Assembly: GCA_020025275.1 (NCBI GenBank)
Contig: JAHHSI010000007.1
Coordinates: forward strand, 1-64,000
DNA length: 64,000 nt
Origin: Oscillospiraceae bacterium
GTDB lineage: Bacteria; Bacillota; Clostridia; Oscillospirales; Oscillospiraceae
Reading direction: 5' to 3'
In this document: piece after piece, positions 7,647-15,251 of the stretch
Position numbering within the stretch: position 1 is the stretch's first letter
How the letters are laid out: each line of letters begins with the position of its first letter
Notes under the pieces: generated by a model
Databases searched by the model: none
What the model saw: only the letters and a program-made list of their open reading frames with translations
What the model was told of the DNA's origin: nothing
Position numbers and translations under genes: made by a program

Positions 7647-9014
7647 TTAATGATCGACGCGGCGTCCAGCGGTACTGGGGATCCCCAGCTCCTCCCGGTA
7701 TTTGGCCACCGTTCGGCGGGAGATGGCGCAGCCCCGGACAGCCATGGTGTCGCAAAGCTGCTGATCAGAGAGGGGTTTTTTCCGATCCTCTCCATGGATG
7801 AGCGTTTTCAACAGTGCCTTGGCGCTGTCGGCGGAAGTGTCCTGCGCGGCCGTATGGCTGGCAGAATGGGAGAAGAAAGAGGACAGGGGGAAGACCCCGT
7901 AGCTGCATTGCAGGTATTTATTCTGCATGGCCCGGCTGATGGTGGACTCGTGGAGCTCCAGTGCCTGTGCGGCGTCGCTCAAAGTCAGGGGCACCAGATG
8001 GCCGGGGCCTTTTTCAAAGAAGTCGCCCTGAACACGGAGGAGATACTGTGCACAGCGCAGAAGCGTGCTGCGGCGCTGTTCCACCGCCTGCAGGAGCTGC
8101 TTGGCCTGCCGGATCTTGTCGGCCAGATAGGCCTGCACTTCCTTGCTCTCCGGGGCCTCCTGCAGCATCCGGGAATAGTAGGGGCTGATGTGGAGCGTGG
8201 GGAAAAAGCGGTCATTGAGCTGCAGCTCCGGGCCGTTGGGACCGGGGAGCACCGTCAGATCCGGGATCAGATAGACGGGCTTTTGCACTGGGGCATAGGC
8301 GGCCGCCGGACGGGGATTCAGCGTGCGGATCAGATCGCAGGCCTCCTTGACCTGCGTGACGGAGCAGCGGAGCTTTTTGGCAATCAGACCATAGTGGAAT
8401 TTGGCAACATCTTCCAGACATCCGCGGGCGATGGCCAAAGCGATGGGCTGCAGAGGGTGGTGGACACGCCGGAGCTGGATGCAAAGAGATTCCCCCAAAT
8501 CACGGGCTGCGATCCCCGCCGGCTCCAACTGCTGCAGCAGCGTCAGGGCTTGCTGCAGCAGGCACAGCGGCAGACCGGTGGCGGCGGCAATATCGCTCAG
8601 GGGCTCATCCAGACGACCGTCGCTGTTCAGACTCTCAATGAGGACAACGGCGGCCTGATGGAGCGGCGGTGCCAGATGCAGCGGCTCCAATTGTTCCGTG
8701 AGGGCCTGTAGCAGCGTTTCCTGCGGTTCTTCCGCAGCGGCACAGTCCCGGGGGAATTCATCGTCACTGTCGGCGGTGCGCTCCTGCTGAACGCGGAGCC
8801 GCCGCTCTTCGCGGTCCAGCCACTCCGCCTCCTGCCGCAGCGCAGACTCTTCCTCGCTGCGCGGCGTGTCCGTCAAATCCAGCACAGGGTTTTCCTGAGC
8901 CGCATTTTCAATATAATCCAACAGCTCCTGGGCCCCCATTTGCAGCACACGGAGCGTCTGGATCATCTGAGGGGAGAGAATCTGCTCCTGCTTTTGCGTG
9001 AGTACAAGATCCAA
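7647..9014 (-). CDS. rpoN: RNA polymerase sigma-54 factor
   Basis: Sigma-54 directs polymerase to -24/-12 promoters and needs an AAA+ activator. The TTG start at 9014 has AGGAGGGG 6 bases upstream and gives MDLVLTQKQEQ, the classic Gln-rich region I (ILSPQMIQTLRVLQMG). The core-binding domain follows, then a helix-turn-helix and the C-terminal RpoN box (SRRTVAKYRE) that reads the -24 element. The protein has 455 residues, normal for the family. The remnant of its former divergent partner, the activator gene, lies just upstream, while the intact activator is at 569-2383. A fragment of a second rpoN is at 359-413. The only strong -24/-12 promoters I see here precede the two transporter cassettes. 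Confidence 0.93.
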   Translation of the reverse strand: MDLVLTQKQEQILSPQMIQTLRVLQMGAQELLDYIENAAQENPVLDLTDTPRSEEESALRQEAEWLDREERRLRVQQERTADSDDEFPRDCAAAEEPQETLLQALTEQLEPLHLAPPLHQAAVVLIESLNSDGRLDEPLSDIAAATGLPLCLLQQALTLLQQLEPAGIAARDLGESLCIQLRRVHHPLQPIALAIARGCLEDVAKFHYGLIAKKLRCSVTQVKEACDLIRTLNPRPAAAYAPVQKPVYLIPDLTVLPGPNGPELQLNDRFFPTLHISPYYSRMLQEAPESKEVQAYLADKIRQAKQLLQAVEQRRSTLLRCAQYLLRVQGDFFEKGPGHLVPLTLSDAAQALELHESTISRAMQNKYLQCSYGVFPLSSFFSHSASHTAAQDTSADSAKALLKTLIHGEDRKKPLSDQQLCDTMAVRGCAISRRTVAKYREELGIPSTAGRRVDH

Positions 9015-9045
9015 TCGATCCCCCTCCTTTCGGCATTTTGTCGTT

Positions 9046-9083
9046 GTTCTCGCAGAAGAGAACCGTAATTTATAGTCATTATA
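9046..9083 (-). promoter_or_regulatory. rpoN promoter -10 and an adjoining dyad
   Basis: On the minus strand TATAAT (9083-9078) is a consensus -10 with only a weak -35. Just downstream of the expected start site is an 18-bp dyad, GTTCTC-N6-GAGAAC (9046-9063), placed where a repressor or leader hairpin would act. Its half-site resembles the GTTC...GAAC dyads before dapF and the YfcC gene. Confidence 0.5.
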
Positions 9084-9091
9084 CCATATAT

Positions 9092-9310
9092 CATCGAGGA
9101 ATGCCACGGATAAAGGAGAATTTTCCATAGACAGAGGGCCGTCTTGCAAAGGCAGGCGGGATATTTGACAATGAGATCCAAGGAGAAACGGGGCTGGTTA
9201 TCCAAGGAAAAACAGGGGAGAAAGGGGCGGCAATTGTACCGCAGCCATAGAGCAGCGGGGCTGTCCACAACGGTGTTTCACGGCAAATGCAAGGGCCGCC
9301 GGAGCAAGGG
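9092..9310 (+). pseudogene. Remnant of a second sigma-54 activator gene
   Basis: Bases 9092-9235 align with the activator leader and 5' end at 420-563. Bases 9236-9310 align with its last codons (2303-2383), including the helix-turn-helix. About 1.74 kb between them is missing. The junction falls in a GGGCGG/GGCGGCAAT microhomology present at both ends in copy 1. No open frame remains. Confidence 0.75.
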
Positions 9311-9324
9311 AAGGGAAAAAGAAA

Positions 9325-9380
9325 GTTCGGTTTTTTGAACGTTGTTCTAAAAATAGGAACAGGAGTTCTGAAAAACGGAC
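9325..9380 (+). promoter_or_regulatory. Three-dyad upstream activator sequence, copy 2
   Basis: GTTCGGTTTTTTGAAC (9325-9340), GTTCT-N7-GGAAC (9344-9360) and GTTCTG-N4-CGGAC (9365-9380) repeat the array at 2397-2452 with the same 20-bp phasing. The array has stayed recognisable although the activator gene beside it was deleted, which argues that it is a binding array rather than only a terminator. Confidence 0.65.
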
Positions 9381-9528
9381 TTTTTTTAGGATGATCCAAA
9401 GGAATCGGGCAAAAGGGGTTCCCGGAAGGGAGGGAAACGGAGACAGACAAGGCACTATATCGGCGAAAATGTTGAAAAATGGCGGGATGATTTGTGAAGA
9501 ATTCTAATATTTTTCGCGGAACCGGTAA

Positions 9529-9546
9529 TTGGCATGGAATTCGCAT
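9529..9546 (+). promoter_or_regulatory. Sigma-54 (-24/-12) promoter of the YfcC-family transporter operon
   Basis: TTGGCATGGAATTCGCAT keeps GG-N10-GC and differs from the dapF promoter at one internal base. It lies about 120 bp upstream of the transporter start, because the dapF body between them was lost. Confidence 0.8.
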
Positions 9547-9580
9547 AGATAAAACGGTGAGCGTCTGGCTCACCAGCGAG

Positions 9581-9610
9581 GCACCGGTCGTCAATGCAAT
9601 GGGTAGGTAA
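9581..9610 (+). pseudogene. 3' remnant of a second dapF
   Basis: The last ten codons, reading ...VVNAMGR and TAA, align with the dapF end ...VLNARYR and stop at 3501-3530. The downstream spacer through GGAGGAATTGAGCAATGG is also shared, so the deletion removed all of dapF except its end. No other gene is seen in 9015-9666. Confidence 0.7.
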
Positions 9611-9666
9611 GCGTGGGAAAAACGTTGCACAAAAAACGGGATAAATCTGTTCGGAGGAATTGAGCA

Positions 9667-11076
9667 ATGGATAAGATGAAGAAGAAAAAGAAATTTACCA
9701 TGCCGGATACGCTGATTATTGTTGCTGCAATTGTGCTTCTGGCGGCCATTTTTTCGTGGATAGTCCCTTCTGGTACTTATGAATATCAGAAGATGGATGT
9801 CAACGGAACGATGCGGGATGTTGTCATTAACGGTACGTATCACGAGGTCGATAAGTCCGAGGTGGTACCCACCGGTTTTCTGGGCCTTTTTGGCGCGTTC
9901 TACCGGGGCTGTGTTTCGGCGGCGGATATTATCTTTGTGATTTTGTTTTGCTGCGGCACCTTCGGTGTTTTGGTCAAAACAGGAGCCTTTCATTCCAGTA
10001 TTGGAACGCTTCTGAAAAAGCTGGGCAATAAGGGACTGCTGATCATTCCGATTTTTATGATCCTTTTTGGTATCGGCGGCTCTGTATTTGGTATGCTCAG
10101 TGAGTTTTATGGATTCTATCCATTGATCATTGGATTGACCGTGGCAATGGGATATGACGCAATGCTGGGCTTTGCCGTTGTGGCGCTGGGCGAATTTGTC
10201 GGGTTTATGGGTGCTACGCTCAACCCCTATTCTATTGCAGTTGCACAGGCCATTTCCGGCGTCGAGCTGTATTCGGGCTTGGGGCTCCGCGTGATTTGCT
10301 TTATCGTATTCCAGACGATTTCCATTGTCTATGTGCTTCGATACGCAAAAAAGATCAAAGAAAATCCTCTGCGCTCGGTCGTCTATGGAGAGGAATCGAT
10401 CAGCACCTTCACTGCAGAAGATCTGGAAAGCTATACCTTCACGATGAGTGACGGGCTGGTGCTTCTGGATGTGCTGGTGACCATGGTTATTTTGATGTTC
10501 GGCCTGATGAAGTGGAGCTGGGGATACTCTCAGCTTTGCGGACTGTTCCTCATTATGTCGATCGTTGCGGCAACCATCAAGCGGTGGTCTCCCAATAAAT
10601 GGTGCGCCGAATTTATTGACAGCGCAAAAGTGGCTCTGTGGGGGGCAATCCTGACCGGTGTTGCCAAGGGTATTGTTGTGGTGATGCAGGATGCCATGAT
10701 TATGGATACCTTTATTTATCATCTGTCCAATCTTCTGGAAAATGCGCCCCAGGCAATTTCTGCTCAGCTGATGCTGTTGGTACAGACGCTCTTTAACTTT
10801 ATCATTCCCTCCGGCTCCGGTCAGGCGGTGGCCACCATGCCCATCATGGCGCCCCTGTCGGATCTGATCGGTGTCTCCCGCCAGACGGCCTGCTTGGCCT
10901 TCCAGTTTGGTGATGGCCTGTCCAACCTTCTGTGGCCCACAGCCAGTATTGTGATCGTCTGCGGTATTGGCGGGATTAAGCTGGATAAGTGGTATAAGTT
11001 CTTTCTGCCGCTGTTTGGCATCTTATTTGTTGCACAGATGGTGATGCTCTCGATTGCCGTTATGATCGGCTACTAA
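9667..11076 (+). CDS. YfcC-family (COG1288) membrane transporter
   Basis: This 469-residue protein starts with a lysine-rich stretch (MDKMKKKKKF) and then has about 11-12 predicted membrane spans, with family motifs such as IVPSGTYE near residue 34, FGGSVFGM-like (GGSVFGMLSEF) and the C-terminal NFIIPSGSGQA repeat. Family members are uncharacterised secondary transporters in the ion-transporter superfamily, often suggested to carry basic amino acids. GGAGGAATTGAGC gives the same ribosome site as the DAACS gene in copy 1, whose slot it fills. It is preceded by a sigma-54 promoter and followed by an M20 deacylase and lysA, so an amino acid or acylated amino acid substrate is likely. Confidence 0.85.
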   Translation: MDKMKKKKKFTMPDTLIIVAAIVLLAAIFSWIVPSGTYEYQKMDVNGTMRDVVINGTYHEVDKSEVVPTGFLGLFGAFYRGCVSAADIIFVILFCCGTFGVLVKTGAFHSSIGTLLKKLGNKGLLIIPIFMILFGIGGSVFGMLSEFYGFYPLIIGLTVAMGYDAMLGFAVVALGEFVGFMGATLNPYSIAVAQAISGVELYSGLGLRVICFIVFQTISIVYVLRYAKKIKENPLRSVVYGEESISTFTAEDLESYTFTMSDGLVLLDVLVTMVILMFGLMKWSWGYSQLCGLFLIMSIVAATIKRWSPNKWCAEFIDSAKVALWGAILTGVAKGIVVVMQDAMIMDTFIYHLSNLLENAPQAISAQLMLLVQTLFNFIIPSGSGQAVATMPIMAPLSDLIGVSRQTACLAFQFGDGLSNLLWPTASIVIVCGIGGIKLDKWYKFFLPLFGILFVAQMVMLSIAVMIGY

Positions 11077-11255
11077 AAAAGAAGAGGAGTCGTAGAGTTG
11101 ACGGTTATTCTCGTATATTTGAAAGGCGGGGAGAACAGGAAGGGCTGCATGATGTCAGCCGAGGGGCGGGATCGACGCTGCTGTTCGTTCCGGTCATGGG
11201 GGCTCTATGTATTCATTCTCCCTGTGCAGGACAGCGTAAAGGAAGGGACGATTCG

Positions 11256-12455
11256 ATGAAATACGATGTAGATGCGATCAAACGCGAAGTGGAAAGCGTG
11301 TATGCCGATGTTCTTGCCATGCGAAGACATCTGCATAGGAACCCCGAGTTGAGCGAAGAAGAGGTCGAAACCAGCCGGTTTATTCAAGCGGCACTGGATC
11401 AGATGGGGGTGCCGTATGAAAAAGAGGTTGCCGGTCATGGCGTTTTGGCCACCATTGAAGGAAAAAATAAGCACTATGGCGTCGGGATTCGGGCGGATAT
11501 TGATGCCCTGCCCATCGCAGAAAAAACAGATACACCATATAAGTCAACAAAGGAGGGCGTGATGCATGCCTGCGGGCATGATCTTCACACAGCCATTCTG
11601 CTGGGAACCGCCATGGTCCTGCAGAAGATCAAGGAAGATTTGCCGGGCTGCGTTCGCCTGATTTTCCAGCCTTCGGAGGAGACAATCGGAGGAGCAAAGC
11701 AGATGATCGCAGCCGGGGCGCTGGAAAATCCCCCGATTGCCTCTGTGATTGGATTGCACGTGGAACCGCTGCTGGATGTGGGGAAGGTGTGTCTTTATCC
11801 CCGTGTGATGAACGCAGCATCTTGTGAATTCTATGTGACCGTTACAGGGGAGGCGTGTCATGGCGCACGGCCCATGGATGGAATCGATCCGCTGCTGCCG
11901 TCTTGTGCCATGGTGCTGGCGCTGCAGTCCATCATTACCCGCAAAATCGCACCGATGGATGCGGCGCTGATCACGGTGGGCAGCTTTGTCAGCGGGCAGA
12001 AAAACAATGTGATTCCCGGTGAAACAAACTTCTCCGGTATCATCCGCACCTTGAAACTGGAACACAGAGCTTTCATAAAGGAGGAGATCGAGCGGATCTG
12101 TGTTTCGACAGCACAAGCATACGGCGCCACGTGTGAGGTTCGCTTCAAAGACAGCTATCCCACCTTGGAGAATCATCCGGAACTATATCCGATCGTGAAG
12201 GGGGCCACGCAAGAGTGTATCGGAGCGGAGAACGTAGAGATTTGTGAAACCCCGAATCTGACAACGGACGATTTTGCTTATTTTTGCCATGACGCAAAAG
12301 GATTCTACTACAATATTGGTGCCAAGAAACTGGACGCGCAAAAGGCATATCCGCTCCATAGTGACTATTTTGATCCCGATGAGGCGTGTATCAAGACAGG
12401 CATTTTGACAGAGGTTATGAGCGTCCTGAAGATATTGGAGGCAGAAAGCAAATAA
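11256..12455 (+). CDS. M20D-family amidohydrolase (N-acyl amino acid deacylase type)
   Basis: This 399-residue metalloenzyme removes an acyl group from an N-acyl amino acid. The metal and catalytic motifs GIRADIDALPI, MHACGHDLHTA, QPSEETIGGA, GLHVEP and the dimerisation insert with GEACHGARP are all present. AAGGAAGGG lies 8 bases before ATG 11256, and the upstream reading frame to 11196 has no ribosome site. In Bacillus a member of this family (YkuR) deacetylates N-acetyl-LL-diaminopimelate. With lysA starting 46 bases downstream, N-acetyl-DAP is a reasonable candidate substrate, though hippurate-like or other N-acyl amino acids remain possible. It probably shares the sigma-54 promoter of the preceding transporter. 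Confidence 0.85.
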   Translation: MKYDVDAIKREVESVYADVLAMRRHLHRNPELSEEEVETSRFIQAALDQMGVPYEKEVAGHGVLATIEGKNKHYGVGIRADIDALPIAEKTDTPYKSTKEGVMHACGHDLHTAILLGTAMVLQKIKEDLPGCVRLIFQPSEETIGGAKQMIAAGALENPPIASVIGLHVEPLLDVGKVCLYPRVMNAASCEFYVTVTGEACHGARPMDGIDPLLPSCAMVLALQSIITRKIAPMDAALITVGSFVSGQKNNVIPGETNFSGIIRTLKLEHRAFIKEEIERICVSTAQAYGATCEVRFKDSYPTLENHPELYPIVKGATQECIGAENVEICETPNLTTDDFAYFCHDAKGFYYNIGAKKLDAQKAYPLHSDYFDPDEACIKTGILTEVMSVLKILEAESK

Positions 12456-12483
12456 CAACAGAGAAGAGCTTGTACTTCGCAAA

Positions 12484-13804
12484 GGAAAGAGGTTAGGACA
12501 TATGATTTGTGATAACATCACGGTGGGACAGAATGGGCATTTGCTATTTGCCGGACAGGATACGACAGCACTGGCCAAGCAGTACGGGACGCCCCTATAC
12601 CTGATGGATGAAGATAAGATCCGCGAAAACTGCCGTCTTTATCAATCGGCGTTCCGGGAGCATTTCGGCGACAAGGCTCGGCCGCTGTATGCCAGCAAGG
12701 CCAACTCCTTCAAACGCATCTATGAGATCATGCGGGAGGAGGATATGGGCATTGACGTGGTGTCCTCCGGTGAGATCTACACGGCATTGCAGGCCGGCTA
12801 TGACCTGAGCCGTGCCTACTTCCACAGCAACAATAAAACCGATGAGGACATCATCTACGGCATGGAGAACCACATCGGCTACTTCGTGGCCGACAATGTG
12901 GAGGAGATCAAGGCCATCGAAGCGCAGGCAGCCCGCCGAGGCATCCGCCAGAAGGTGCTGCTGCGGCTGACACCGGGGATCGATCCGCACACCTACGAGG
13001 CCGTGTCCACAGGCAAGGTGGACTCCAAGTTCGGCTCCGCCATTGAGACGGGGCAGGCCGAGGAGATCACCGTCTTTACCCTGGCACAGCCCCATGTGGA
13101 GCTGATGGGCTTCCACTGCCATGTGGGCTCACAGGTCTTTGGTGAGGACATTTTTGAGCGAGCGGCGGTGGTGATGCTGGAGTTTATTGCGGACATGAAG
13201 AGAAAGCATGGCTATATGGCGCCCCAGCTGGATCTGGGCGGCGGATATGGTGTGCGCTACGTGGAGTCGGACCCCTATCTGGATGTCCCTACCAAGGTGG
13301 GACAGGTGGCCGCGGCCATCAAGGAGGCCTGCGCCCGTCTGGACATCGAGATGCCGGAGATCCATATGGAGCCGGGGCGCAGCATTGTCGGTGCCGCCGG
13401 CATGACGCTCTACACCTGCGGAACGGTGAAGAAGATCCCGGGCTACAAGAGCTATGTTTCCGTAGACGGCGGGATGACGGATAACCCCCGCTATGCCCTC
13501 TATCGCTCCGCCTACACCTGTCTGGCGGCCAACAAGATGAACGAGCCGGCCGACTTCACCTGCTCCGTGGTGGGACGCTGCTGCGAGAGTGGCGACATCG
13601 TGCAGGAGGGGGTGCAGCTGCCCAGCAGCATTGGTCGCGGTGATCTGGTGGCGGTGTGCACCACCGGTGCATATAACTACGCCATGGCCTGCAACTACAA
13701 CCGGCTGCCCCGTGCGCCCATTGTCATGCTGCGCGGCGGCGAGAGCTATGTGGCCGTCCGCCGGGAGAGCTTTGCCGATCTGTGCAAAAACGATCTGTAA
13801 GAAA
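12484..13804 (+). repeat. Near-identical lysA repeat, copy 2
   Basis: This is the partner of 6053-7373, with the same limits and one synonymous difference seen. Flanks on both sides are unrelated (M20 amidohydrolase upstream, D-amino-acid deacylase downstream). Confidence 0.9.
12502..13800 (+). CDS. lysA: Diaminopimelate decarboxylase (copy 2)
   Basis: The protein sequence is identical to copy 1 at 6071-7369 and has the same motifs (YASKAN, HCHVGSQ, GGGYG, EPGRS, CCESGD). It follows the M20 amidohydrolase gene by 46 bases and precedes an N-acyl-D-amino-acid deacylase, so it is probably cotranscribed from the sigma-54 promoter at 9529. Whether this or copy 1 is the ancestral position cannot be decided. 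The arrangement deacylase then decarboxylase would take an N-acyl-diaminopimelate to lysine. Confidence 0.93.
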   Translation: MICDNITVGQNGHLLFAGQDTTALAKQYGTPLYLMDEDKIRENCRLYQSAFREHFGDKARPLYASKANSFKRIYEIMREEDMGIDVVSSGEIYTALQAGYDLSRAYFHSNNKTDEDIIYGMENHIGYFVADNVEEIKAIEAQAARRGIRQKVLLRLTPGIDPHTYEAVSTGKVDSKFGSAIETGQAEEITVFTLAQPHVELMGFHCHVGSQVFGEDIFERAAVVMLEFIADMKRKHGYMAPQLDLGGGYGVRYVESDPYLDVPTKVGQVAAAIKEACARLDIEMPEIHMEPGRSIVGAAGMTLYTCGTVKKIPGYKSYVSVDGGMTDNPRYALYRSAYTCLAANKMNEPADFTCSVVGRCCESGDIVQEGVQLPSSIGRGDLVAVCTTGAYNYAMACNYNRLPRAPIVMLRGGESYVAVRRESFADLCKNDL

Positions 13805-13836
13805 AATCGGGAATCATGAATGGTAGGAGGTTAGTA

Positions 13837-13866
13837 ATGGGCTGTAATATGACAGATAGGGAGTAA
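13837..13866 (+). CDS. Possible 9-residue leader peptide
   Basis: ATG 13837 reads MGCNMTDRE and stops at 13866, six bases before the next gene. A perfect AGGAGG stands 6 bases before it, a better site than that of the gene it precedes (AGGGAG inside the peptide codons). This could couple translation of the deacylase to the peptide. It may equally be chance. Confidence 0.3.
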   Translation: MGCNMTDRE

Positions 13867-13872
13867 GACACC

Positions 13873-15234
13873 ATGAAGACTTTAATTTGTAATGGTCTGC
13901 TGCTGGACCCGGCCAACCGGGTCAACGCTCGGCTGAACCTTCTCATCGAAGACGGCAAGGTTGCTGCGGTGACGCCGGAGCGCCCGGCGGCAGATGTTGT
14001 CATCGACGCGGCGGGGAAAGTCGTCTGCCCCGGATTCATCGACATCCATATGCATGAGGACCCCGTGGGGGAGGACGGCAAGATCCGTCTGGACGATCGG
14101 ACGGCGATCTTCAACTGTATGCTGCGCATGGGCGTGACCACGGCGGTGGGCGGCAACTGCGGAATCAATGTGCACCACCCGGCGGATTATCTGGACATCG
14201 TGGACAGAGACGGCGCCCCGGTCAATGTGGCCATGCTGGCAGGGCACGCCTTTTTCCGCGAACTGGCCGGCTGCCAGGATAAATATGGGCCGGCCAGTGC
14301 CGAACAGAAGGCACAAATGAACAAGGAACTGCAGGAGGCTCTGGACCGTGGCTGTGTGGGGATTTCCTACGGTATCCGCTATGTCCCCGGACTGGATGCG
14401 GCGGAGATGGTGGAAACGGCGGCCGCCTGCCGAAAAGGTCATAAGATGATCGCCGCCCACATCCGCAGCGACGCCGAGGAGGTTTTTGACGCCGCACGGG
14501 AACTGTTGGAGACGGGGCGGGCGCTGCATCTGCCGGTGCAGGTATCCCACATCGGCAGCATGGCCGGCTTCGGCCAGATGGAGCGGTTCATGGAGATGAT
14601 CGATACCTACAAAATGAACGGACTGGACGTCAGCTGTGACTGCTATCCCTACTACGCCTTCTCCACCCATCTGGGGGCTACGACCTATGATGAGGGATGG
14701 CTAGAGCGCTACCACTGTGACTATGACGTGGTGGAGCTGTGCAGCGGCAAATACAAGGGACAGCGCTGCACCAAGGAGATCTTTGACGAGGTGCGGCGGG
14801 ACGATCCCCAGTGCCTGACCGTCTGTTATGTCATGAAGCAGGAGGATGTGGATCTGGCCTTCCGCCATCCCAACGTCATGCTGGCCAGTGACGGATTGCT
14901 GGACGAGGGGCAGGGACATCCCCGCGCTGCCGGCGCCTTTGCCCGCTTCCTGAGCCGGTTCGCAGCGACAGGAAAGCTGCCGCTGTATGACGCCGTCGCC
15001 AAGATGACGGCGCTGCCGGCGGAGAAGCTGGGTCTGACGCAGAAAGGACGCCTTAATGTGGGGTCGGATGCGGATGTGGTCATTTTTGATCCGCACCGGA
15101 TCTCGGATCAGGCCACCTTTGCCGAGCCCACGCTGCCCCCGCAGGGCATTGACTGCGTGCTGATCGGCGGACAGGTGGCGGCCAAAGACGGCATCGTCCT
15201 TCGGAAGAATATCGGGAAAGCTGTGCGAAAGTAA
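13873..15234 (+). CDS. N-acyl-D-amino-acid deacylase-like amidohydrolase
   Basis: This is a 453-residue protein of the COG3653 branch of the amidohydrolase superfamily. These zinc enzymes hydrolyse N-acyl-D-amino acids in a TIM barrel flanked by a small beta domain. The metal motif reads GFIDIHMHED near residue 55. VGGNCGI, VSHIGSM and the family's late SDG...HPRAAGAFARFL block follow, then the C-terminal beta strands (GSDADVVIFDP). AGGGAG is 9 bases before the start. The downstream gene, 18 bases away, is an NhaC-family antiporter and is likely coexpressed. With the M20 deacylase it extends the theme of releasing free L- and D-amino acids from acylated forms. Confidence 0.88.
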   Translation: MKTLICNGLLLDPANRVNARLNLLIEDGKVAAVTPERPAADVVIDAAGKVVCPGFIDIHMHEDPVGEDGKIRLDDRTAIFNCMLRMGVTTAVGGNCGINVHHPADYLDIVDRDGAPVNVAMLAGHAFFRELAGCQDKYGPASAEQKAQMNKELQEALDRGCVGISYGIRYVPGLDAAEMVETAAACRKGHKMIAAHIRSDAEEVFDAARELLETGRALHLPVQVSHIGSMAGFGQMERFMEMIDTYKMNGLDVSCDCYPYYAFSTHLGATTYDEGWLERYHCDYDVVELCSGKYKGQRCTKEIFDEVRRDDPQCLTVCYVMKQEDVDLAFRHPNVMLASDGLLDEGQGHPRAAGAFARFLSRFAATGKLPLYDAVAKMTALPAEKLGLTQKGRLNVGSDADVVIFDPHRISDQATFAEPTLPPQGIDCVLIGGQVAAKDGIVLRKNIGKAVRK

Positions 15235-15251
15235 GAAAGGGAGGATACAAA

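Noticed and set aside
7158..8711. 517-codon plus-strand frame
   Set aside because: Runs out of frame through lysA, the degenerate surface-protein end and antisense to rpoN. It exists only because the copy 2 stop codon was lost.
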